Source: Oegoconia quadripuncta (lineage: Eukaryota; Arthropoda; Insecta; Lepidoptera; Autostichidae). Taken from it: a stretch of DNA of 64,000 bases. Position numbers and translations under genes: made by a program. Location of the stretch: contig OX438743.1 of the NCBI GenBank assembly GCA_949316235.1, positions 32,519,242 to 32,583,241 of the forward strand, written 5' to 3'. This document shows positions 55,545-64,000 of the stretch, piece after piece (position 1 is the first letter of the stretch; each line of letters begins with the position of its first letter). The notes under the pieces are model-generated. The model saw only the letters and a list, made by a program, of their open reading frames with translations, ran no database searches and was not told the DNA's origin.

Positions 55545-56105
55545 CTGTAATCTGTAATGTTCTGGTACAATAAGAAATGCCATGCGGTTTGTGCAGAGCA
55601 GACGGCAAAGGCCAGACGGAGCGAGTTTGGTGCCATGGTCACTAGGACGGACATTGATTTGGGATGCCGCATGCGTCGACATTGTGGCATCTTATCACAT
55701 CCCCAAAACCGTCACGAGAGTTAGGGCCGCGCCTGAGAAAGCCCAGCTACTCAAGCGTAAATACCCATCGTTACTTGGTAACCATGAGATTGTCAGGCTT
55801 GCTGTAGAGACTATGGGCCTGTGGTTATCGGACACGCAGAAGCTCATCCACGATCTCACAACCAAATTGGATCTGGCCTCATGTGATCTACGGGCTGGCG
55901 CGTACCTCTCTCAACATCTTAAATAAACCGTTCTCAAGATTGAGATGCTTGCATATTAAAGTATTACCAAAAAAATTGGATTGAGACTGAGATGCGATCT
56001 CAATCTCAAGATCGATTTATTAATACCGCCCTATGTGTAGCTGTTCAGCGAGGTAACGCGGCAAGTGTGTTAGGCTCCATACTCCAAACGGGAAGTCTGG
56101 ATGAC
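55545..56105 (+). pseudogene. LINE ORF C-terminal remnant interrupted by a MITE
   Basis: The open frame 55582-55926 encodes RRQRPDGASLVPWSLGRTLI, WDAACVDIVASYHIP, and RAGAYLSQHL, the conserved C-terminal tail of insect LINE polyproteins. After an inserted MITE (55921-56036) the same protein tail resumes as VAVQRGNAASVLGS at about 56037-56078. The copy is inactive. This frame is a retroelement remnant and not a host gene. Confidence 0.78.
55921..56036. mobile_element. Small MITE (copy 1) within the LINE remnant
   Basis: Ends AAATAAACCGTTCTCAAGAT and CAAGATCGATTTATTAATAC are inverted repeats carrying TCTCAAGATTGAGA and TCTCAATCTCAAGA. The interior is about 50 bp. It interrupts the LINE frame between SQHL and VAVQRGN. 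The same element lies at 63444-63568. Confidence 0.75.
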
Positions 56106-59100
56106 ATTCTCGTCCTTTAGTATTCATTTAAAAAATATTTAGTAATTCCAACCGAAAAAATACTTGATGAAACAAACAGTAAACAGCAATTTGTCTATAC
56201 ACAGTTAAGTAACAGTCCACGGTGGGCAGAGGCGAGGTAGCTTGATTACAGCAATTTATCTGTCCCGCCCGCTCACCGCCGACTAAGTTCCTGGGCCAAG
56301 CCACGTAGTACCGTCGGTTGACTCATGCGCCTGCGCCGATGCAAATATTATAAATAAATTGAAAATTTAGAAAACTCCCGAGAAAACAGGCGATTATCGA
56401 TCATTGACCATCCAATTAAAGGCGAGGTTCGAATGATTAACTTGGCACGTTTTTCATTTAATAAAAAAGAAGTTAAATACATTTGAGAGTAAAATAAATA
56501 GGTACCTATGACTTTTCCGACACTATACAACTTATTTAAAACAGTCCTAAAATACTGTTTTGCGAGCAAGTGTATTGAAGATATCTCTAATTAAACCATA
56601 AAACTCAAATTTGAATAGCCGGTAACTGTGTACAAAACAGGATGAGCCCCTTCTTCCACAAGTAAACTCTATTACATAAATAGCTGACAATAGGCTTGAA
56701 GCAATTGATCCCTTGTTTCATAGTGGCTCAAAAAGGAAATCGTAAGTATAAAGAATTTGTCTATTCCGTGAAAAGTTTAAAATTTGATGTTAAATTGAAA
56801 TATCGTGTTCAAGTTAGTTACAATGCTTGCGACTTTACATAATCTACATAAATATTTTATAATGTCTGAAAACTTTAAAGAAATAAGCTACCTATCTCAC
56901 GAAGAGTTTAAAACTTCTAGTACATGAAATTTAATTTTCTTCTAGATTAACATTGCAAGCAGACTGGCTTTCCTATGAATTTGAAATGAAACCAAACTAT
57001 GCTAAGAGGGTTTATCCGCATCAGCTACCTCTTAAATTTGCAATACATTTAAATCTATTCAAACATCACACCTCCTGGGGTACAATTTTTTAGTCACTCG
57101 CATTTGATTCCGCATTCAAAAATTACAGATTCACGTTCGCATTTCAATCATGAGCATTTCCGACGAGTATATAGGTTTACCCGTTCGTTATCGGATCATA
57201 ACAATGGTAAGTTTGATAGTAGTGAGTTGGTAGGCATTGTTTAGTAAATTGAGTATCGTTCTGTTTTAGTTGTATCTTTCAAATATACCGCTTTTTGATG
57301 TTAGTCAAGTTTTTGTACAAAATAATTTAGCGTGTAATAATATTTTAATTTTTGATGAGTTTAGCAAGACAGCTTCGGGATTTTTCTAAAATGTGGAAAA
57401 TCAAAACCAATTGAATATAAATTCGTCAGTGGAATTGTTTTCGATAGTGATTTTGTGACACTTCAAAAATAGCACCCCTGGAGTTAAAACTAATACTTAA
57501 CTTAGTAGTTTCTGAAAAACTCATATACTTAGAGTTTATTAGTTTTTCTAGTCATTATGCAGTTGAAGTAGTAGACTTGGTAGGAATTTACGTATATATA
57601 ATTAGTTGACCATTAGAGATAGGTATGTAAGTAGTTAACAAGGTCATTTGTCTCTCGGGTGTTTTTGATCAGATAAGCGGGGTCGTTCATATTTACTTAA
57701 CGGAATATTGAATAATATTGCACAAAAATAAATCTATATTTAAAACAACAAAAATCCCGTGCAGAGCCAATGTTAGGTACGTCACCCTGTAAACTGACGT
57801 AATCTTTGAAGACAAAAGCAGTGTTCAGATAGAAAATTAATATGTAGGTATATAGATAGGTTAGGTATGAAATTTATTTATTTATTAGGTAGACCATAGT
57901 TTAGCTATTTACTAAAATACTAATACTTAAGTACAGTCAGCTGCAGACAAACCAGACCACCCGTTACTTACAGTCTTAAGTGAAAAGGGCGTCATATTTC
58001 TCTGCAGCTCACTGAACTTGTTCACTTTTAAGGGTGTAAAATTAAATGACTGGAATAACCATTAAGTATACCTTCTTACTAGCGTAATACAAATGTAACT
58101 ATCCTCAACAATATGCTGCACCGAAACAAACAACCGTGAAGTAAAATATTAAAAATCAAAATGTAGATCCAAGAAGCATTCTTCCTTCGCCATCGTATAT
58201 TAAAAATTCCCTCAAGAACTTCCCCGTGGCGCACTCAAGACAGGCCGAAACCGTCCACTGCATCCATTTTGCATCTTAACGGCTTTCCTACGGTCACAAG
58301 CGGAGCGTCCAGCGATTATAATTCCTGTTAAAATGATGGCAGCACCTAAATTAGCTAAGCGAATTCAAAATAGCATGAAACGATATTGCAATGAAGTTGA
58401 AATCTTCCATGATGGCTGTTATGTTAAATGCTTGTGGGCGGAAACATGAAAAAGTGATATAATTGAACAGCCAAAAACTAACAAAACAACCGACTTCACT
58501 AAGGTTCCGTGCTCTATCTATAACAAAATACGTTCAAATTGAAAACCTCCTTTTTTAAAAATCGCCTAAAAAGTAAAGATTGCAATGAAACGTCGTAGAT
58601 TTAAAAAAGAACAGCGAATTTTTAAACAATCGTTCAAAGAATGTCAGTCAAATTTGGAAGCAATTGAAGTGTAAATAATTCATATTTTTTAATTTAAAAT
58701 AAGTAGTTTAGAAGAGTTATATTTGCGGTTATTTTCTATCGAATTTCTTGAAACTTACAATGTAAAAAAAGTTTGCAAGCAGCGATTGCCTCTAGATAAC
58801 TTGTATATTGACAGATACTACCTCATTTATGCAATGTCTAATGACGTAGGTAAAGTTTTCGGGATTTCGATTTTAAATATCTTAGAACCAAATGTAGTAA
58901 CGTGCATTATGTAACAGAAAGTGGTGGCGCGCATTAGTGAAGGTCCAAGTTCGTCCAGGTAGATGAATGAAAGATGATAAACAAATTTGAAATTGGCTTG
59001 AGTAAAATGTGAGATTAAAAGAAAACACATTGCAAATATGTTAAAATGTTAGGTACAAAACAAAATATTAATTCAAATACAAATGCAGTTCACGCATCAG

Positions 59101-61258
59101 CTTAAAGTTTATTACTAAAATTAATAATAATTAATCTAACTTATTAATAATAATCGGATATACTCCGCTTATTTCCCGTTCCGCTACATTTCGTATTTGA
59201 GCCTAACACACTTGGGTTGCCTCTTACGCCATTATCCTTTATTAAAACGAGCGAGCAGATTTTTATTCTAATTTAAAATAATATTATACGTAACGTTCGT
59301 TGTAATTCTGAGCACGTTGTGTGCTTTATCCTTTCTCGTGATTAGGAGGCCTTTTTGTAATACCAAGCACGTGATACATTTAATTAAAATTCGTACATAT
59401 TTAACTTTCCGTTTTCTTATTTCTATTGAGGTGTTATTTAATCGTTCAATACCCAATGATTCAATTCACAAGGTGAACTGGCAACAGGGGGTGCCAGCGG
59501 GTTTTCAAAGGTTAAGAGCCTAGTTAATTGCTAACGGAAACACCTATTTTCTATTATTATTTACTATTAAAATACGTTTCTTTTCTAACTTATAAAAGAT
59601 GGTAAATGGTGACTAAACGCTACACAGCCTTTCAATGGGTCCAACATATAACAAATTACACAAAAACACATCTACGCAATTTAGGTGTCGTCTCTAGTTA
59701 TTGTTAATAAATATGTATTTTACGTTATTACATTTTTCTCAAACATGCTTGGAAATTCGAGCTAAATCGAAAATGCTGTACTGGCCAAGTATTTGCTGGC
59801 AGCGGGCGGCATAGTTGCCTAGAAATCCTTATCTGTCGTGTTTAGCCGTCGAATATCTGCCGTGTAATTTAAAAATGGAACTATTCTTTTACTCCGAACA
59901 CGGCAAGCACGGAGGTAACATAACGAACGTTTTATTTAAATTTCGAATTGACTTGCGAACAGAAAGCTGTTTGATAAAAAAAAACAAATGACTATTTTAC
60001 CGCGTGAATTTGTTTGGAATTTAATAATTGTATTGACAATCTGACTAGATAAATACAAGCGAAGAAAGTGAGTGTGACGAACATACTTTGACGCCACTTG
60101 AAATTCATAAGGCGGCATGAGCCGTAATAGATAACTTATTGCCGCCAAATTAATAAGAACATATTATGTTTGAAAACCTATGAATATTTTTTACGATGGA
60201 AGAATTCGTTCGAAAAATTCGAAAAACGTTCTGTCTAGGCACTACATTCATAGTTTGAATTTCCACGCATTATTCCAGAAAAGTACTATACAAGCCTTGG
60301 CATAGATCCGTAACTATAACTCCGGACTGAATTAAGCTACTTAAAATTTTGAAGTTTTCTTTAGTTAGTTTCAAAAAATATTCTCCAAAAACGTTCACAG
60401 TTCGTATAACACAATGCTGACATACAAATTGACTATTACGCTATAATACCATATTTTAATGGGAACATCATGATTGCTACAGAAATGGTTTCCGTCGGGC
60501 ATTAATACATAATAATATATGGTTATTATCATGGAGGAATAGAGGAAACATATGAAAGTTAATGTATGTAATATGAATAAATTTACAAAAAGTTAAACGA
60601 TATTGCCAAGTTGATAATATTTAGGTACTTAGGATGAATTTGAATTCGTGTAATTCCTATACTAATGATGCCAGTCTAGATTACGAACAACTTTCCCCAA
60701 GAGACCACAGTCAAATTCGATCAGAGAATTTTCGATTACTTGTACAAAGTAAACCATTCTGAAACCATCTTTAGTATGAAAGTCCAACAATTTTCGGCTG
60801 AACTCGTCTACAGTTCCTAGTGGAAAGTGATTCGTAATCAGAGTGGAGTTACCAGTAACCAGGAATTACACAAATTCAAATTTACCCTGAATATGTAAAG
60901 TCAGGTTCAAAATTGCAGCGGTAGTCTAAGTTCAAACGGTTAGATTTTTTTAATCACTACACCTGGACGCACTTGAAATAAAAGCAAAGACTAAGTAATG
61001 ATAAAGAGATAGCTCAAGTTATTAAACTCTATCGAAGGAGTGGAGGACGACTTTAGAAAGACCGTTATTACAGAGGCAATATTCTCCTGCCTGCACCGCA
61101 GGGAATCGCGAGAAGCGTAATTTAGTGACGTCATATAAATCATACACTAGACCCAAGCCGGAGGCTAGCCGGAGAAAAGTTCAGTAAAACTAATAATAAG
61201 TACTTTGTTACGTCATTGCTAGCTCATGAAGCGATTCATTAGTGAAGCTAGTCTAAGC
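56106..61258. other. Long non-coding stretch
   Basis: More than 5 kb without a supported gene or clear repeat. It includes 58190-58330, a GC-richer patch with no frame, and AT-rich sequence elsewhere. The open frames listed by length (58723-58914, 59268-59523, 59936-60148) have no recognisable motif. Confidence 0.45.
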
Positions 61259-61470
61259 TTTTTTGTTGCACAACGGATTAGTTGCAATCACATCTGATGT
61301 TAAGTGAAGATGATAACCGGAATAAGATAACCGGAACACAATAGTGCTATCAACCTTGCTGTTTGGCGGCAGATTTAGATAAGATTGAAATAGAATTGAT
61401 TGGGAATTGAACCCGCGACCTCTGGTATGTAAACCTTTATGTTGCTTACATTGAACCACAGAGGCGGTTT
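61259..61470 (-). repeat. SINE family A copy with internal deletion
   Basis: Plus-strand reading: TTTTGTTGCACAACGGATTA, CATCTGATGTTAAGTGAAGA, TTGCTGTTTGGCGGCAGATT, then a deletion, then GGGAATTGAACCCGCGACCT and head TTGAACCACAGAGGCGG. The body between the body repeat and the head is missing. Confidence 0.85.
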
Positions 61471-61504
61471 CAAAATGTATATATATATTATAATTGATCC
61501 CTGG

Positions 61505-61700
61505 CGCATTAAAGTTCTCAAGTAGAGTTCACGCACCCACAAGCGAAGAGTAGGACATCCACTCCCAAGGTGGACAGACGACCTGATAAAGGGCGCGAAG
61601 TCGCTGGATGCAGGCCGCTTCCAACCGGTTCCCCTGGAATTCTAAGAGGGAAACCTATGTTCAGCAGGGACGTCCTATGGCTGATATGATGATGATGAAT
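61505..61700 (+). repeat. Non-LTR retrotransposon 3' end, GAT tail
   Basis: Encodes the LINE end with WTDDL-like sequence and ends ACCTATGTTCAGCAGGGACG, TCCTATGGCTGATATGATGA. The simple-sequence tail is GATGATGATG. Same family as the fragment at 13320-13470. Confidence 0.8.
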
Positions 61701-62317
61701 TGATCCCTGCACCCGATATCCATACTTGCCAGGTTTGACTGAACAAACCCCCGAACTGTAATCACATAGCTATGGCCATGTTATAGTAAGCTTCTGTTTT
61801 ATAGTATCTTTAAATTTAAATCTTCTTATTAATCTATTAACTCTGCCTTTAAACTTCAAGCATTTATTTCACTGCAAGATAAATCATTTAGTGAATGTGA
61901 ATTTAAATTATCCAAATAATATTAAAAACGCGAGAGTTTGGATGTTTATCAGTTGCACAATCATGGGCAATCGAATGTCGATTTTGGTACACAGGTTCGT
62001 TAGTACTATATTAATTCTGTGACACAGGTATGAACCTGCAATGTGACAGTTTTATTTATTATCTTTATTGTTAGTTTCACACAACAAAACACACATATTT
62101 AACAAATGCCAATGCAAATATGGATACAAATAGGATATTTTTAACCCGACACAATTAGGAGTTCCAGTGGGATAGCGGATAAATATATAAATGAATATGG
62201 TACTAGTTGAAAATAATTATTGAGATTTGTTCGTCAGTCAGTATGTCTAATCTCTATTGTCTGTGGGAAATACACCACCTACTATATTATTATATAATTC
62301 TGTGCCTATATAGTTAT
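61701..62317. other. Spacer, no gene seen
   Basis: AT-rich sequence without a supported feature. Confidence 0.4.
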
Positions 62318-62546
62318 ACTAACATTCCGCCCGCGGCTTCGCCTGTGTGGAATAACTTTATCGCGGAAATTTGTTTATCCCGTGGGAACTACTCAGTTTA
62401 CCGGGATAAAAATTGTCCTATATGTTTTATTCCAGGTTATATCTATATACAAAATTTCATTCAAATCCGCTCATCCGTTTCGCCGTGATTGAGCAACAAA
62501 CAAACAAACAAACATCCAAACTTTCGTATTTATAATATTAGTTGGA
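62318..62546 (+). repeat. Non-LTR (RTE-like) 3'-end fragment
   Basis: CTAACATTCCGCCCGCGGCT, TCGCCTGTGTGGAATAACTT, CAAAATTTCATTCAAATCCG, GTGATTGAGCAACAAACAAA and CGTATTTATAATATTAGTTG. It is closely related to 29517-29755. The open frame across it is a by-product. Confidence 0.78.
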
Positions 62547-63179
62547 GTAGATGAGATTAGATAGAGGATAATGTGTGGGAAAAGAGCGTGCCATAAGTAG
62601 CAAACCGATCTATTAGTTTTAAAAAGTCACAAAATAAATCGGAAACAAAAAGTGAAATCCGCATAAGAAATCACACTCCCCATCAATATTTTTTATTTAC
62701 CCCTATTAAAATCTGCTCGTCCCCACTGAAAGGCAGCGTTCCTTCAGGAAGCGAAGACATTTGGGGGGTGCAATGGTGCACAACGGTTTATGTTGTGTGA
62801 ACCTTGACAGGGGTTGGGACGCCCCTTCAATCTTCATCCTGGCAGATGCCTTGAAGCAGACATCAATCTTTATCTTTTCAGACCTTAAAGGAAAGCATTA
62901 TTCCCCCATGAATGTTGCTATAAGTTACTGTGCGGAAATTATGATGATACATTACATAAGGCTATGTTTTAGCACTAAAAAGAAGCTGTTATATAAGTGT
63001 GATCGCTATGTGTTTGTGTGTATTGTCTGTGGCACCTTAACCGGTTTGGATGTGGTTTTTTATTATTTCAAAGCAGCTTTTCTAGCGGTGTTCTTAGACA
63101 TGTAATATCAAAATCGGTTCAGCCGTTTTCTTTAGGGATGATTTTCATTTTATAGTTATCATTTTCGATTAGCGATATT
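62547..63179. other. Spacer with repeat-like sequence
   Basis: The plus-strand frame at 62761-63105 has no conserved domain. 62985-63120 (AAGTGTGATCGCTATGTGTT and TCAAAATCGGTTCAGCCGTT) looks like a common retroelement tail. No gene is supported. Confidence 0.45.
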
Positions 63180-63605
63180 AAGCAATGTCTGGTGCGGTCA
63201 CTATTGGTATGGGTGACCATTTAATAGCAGTTTAGGAGAATTTCCCGGAACACGTTAAATAGTCGGTCCTGGTTGTTTTCCATTGAAGGCAGTCGTTAAA
63301 CCAAGTTGTTGGCCTATAGGCGGCACGGCCTAAAACACACTCTGCGAAGTGACCACTATAGTCTAGCACAAATCACGGAGGACTAGGCCCGCGAAGTGGA
63401 TTATGACCCATAGCCTCTCCCAATGATAGAAAACTATGAGCAGGTATTAATAAATCGATCTTGAGATTGACCATTTTTTGGTTACTGTTTTAATATGCAA
63501 CAGATTCTCAAGCGTCAACTTAAGATCATCTCAATCTTGAGGACGGTTTATTAATACGGGCCTATATATCAATACGTGGGGACGTGTGAGGCTGATGATG
63601 ACGAT
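63180..63605 (+). mobile_element. GATGAT-tailed repeat interrupted by a MITE
   Basis: AGCAATGTCTGGTGCGGTCA, AACACGTTAAATAGTCGGTC, CATTGAAGGCAGTCGTTAAA and the tail CGTGGGGACGTGTGAGGCTG with GATGATGACGATG match 34795-35342. The family's TATCCCAACA between GAGCAGG and GTGGGGACG is replaced by a MITE copy (63444-63568). Confidence 0.78.
63444..63568. mobile_element. Small MITE (copy 2)
   Basis: Starts GTATTAATAAATCGATCTTG and ends CTTGAGGACGGTTTATTAAT, then ACGGGCC. It is the reverse of copy 1 at 55921. The inverted ends share TATTAATAAA and the TCTTGAGATTGA/TCAATCTTGAGG blocks. Confidence 0.75.
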
Positions 63606-63924
63606 GTTTTTAGGACGGGTTCCATAGCTAAATTGTAAAAGCAGACCCATATTTTACCTTATTTTCCAGACGATTCTTTTCACAATTTTTGAAACTTGTT
63701 TTAGATATTGGGTTTTCGAAAAAGTGTTTTAAAATCACCCATCGTCCACTAGGATATACAGACTAACTCCACAGGTGGACCCGTAGTGTAGTACAATATA
63801 ATATATAATTTTATTGTTGTGCTTTAATAAAATGGTTTATATCTCACACGACACTTTGATATTTTTTAATAATTGTATTTAGCCCTCTAAAACTTAATCT
63901 AAACTAAGTGTAAGACTGTATTTC
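63606..63924. other. Spacer, no gene seen
   Basis: AT-rich sequence, nothing recognised. Confidence 0.4.
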
Positions 63925-64000
63925 GACAACCTGTTTGGTTAAGTGATTAACTTCGTTGAGTGAGTAACTTCGATTGCACACTGAAAGGTCGCGGATTTGT
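63925..64000 (+). repeat. SINE family B head, cut by the window end
   Basis: GACAACCTGTTTGGTTAAGT, then GAAAGGTCGCGGATTTGT, resembles the head of the copy at 41350. The body would lie beyond the window. Confidence 0.65.

Noticed and set aside
55582..55926. 114-codon open frame as a host gene
   Set aside because: Its sequence is the standard LINE C-terminal tail and it continues beyond a MITE insertion, so it is a retroelement remnant.
62761..63105. 114-codon open frame as a gene
   Set aside because: No domain, and it runs into sequence typical of a retroelement tail. There is no splice or promoter support.

Overview
This is AT-rich animal nuclear DNA, and the repeats point to a moth or butterfly (Lepidoptera). 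It carries two abundant tRNA-headed SINE families, several non-LTR retrotransposon 3' ends of kinds common in Lepidoptera (GATGAT tails, and tails ending near TATAATATTAGT), and many short inverted-repeat elements. Compact bacterial-style gene order is absent. Ordinary host coding sequence is sparse: one well-supported exon (36152-36482, minus) and one weaker candidate (3283-3427, plus).

The main object is one very large DNA transposon, 4176-24210 (20,035 bp). It starts CACTGGGAAAAA and ends with the reverse complement TTTTTCCCAGTG, and it is flanked by TA on both sides. It sits inside a single SINE copy. The left half of that SINE (3998-4175) and the right half (24211-24363) join into one continuous SINE when the 20 kb and one TA are removed, as judged against other copies of the same SINE in this window. 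The ends, the transposase blocks and the subterminal repeats together place it in the CACTA/EnSpm-like (CMC) group.

Inside the element, on the minus strand, are two genes. The upstream gene has eight coding exons (19524 down to 10646) and encodes a 613-residue protein with a SAM-like N-terminus. All seven coding introns have GT/AG ends and all exon phases agree. Only 72 bp further on, the second gene (10573-7991) is a single 860-codon exon encoding a zinc-finger transposase. No poly(A) signal lies between them. A splice acceptor just before the transposase ATG has the same phase as the last exon of the upstream gene, so alternative splicing could make either product, or a fusion, from one transcript. 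A poly(A) signal follows the transposase.

The element's ends are built of layered tandem arrays: about 59, 78 and 75 bp units on the left (4290-6180), and 210/118 bp units in a 536 bp higher-order repeat on the right (21545-23850). Both sides share ACACGG/CCGTGT cores and may be transposase or accessory-protein binding arrays. Younger SINEs, non-LTR fragments and a MITE sit in the introns and flanks of the element.

Outside the element (1-4 kb and 24-64 kb) the window is mostly host intergenic or intronic DNA with dispersed repeats, MITEs, perfect palindromes, a degraded Mutator-like transposase fragment (43598-44257) and LINE remnants. Two copies of one small MITE interrupt other repeats (55921-56036 and 63444-63568).
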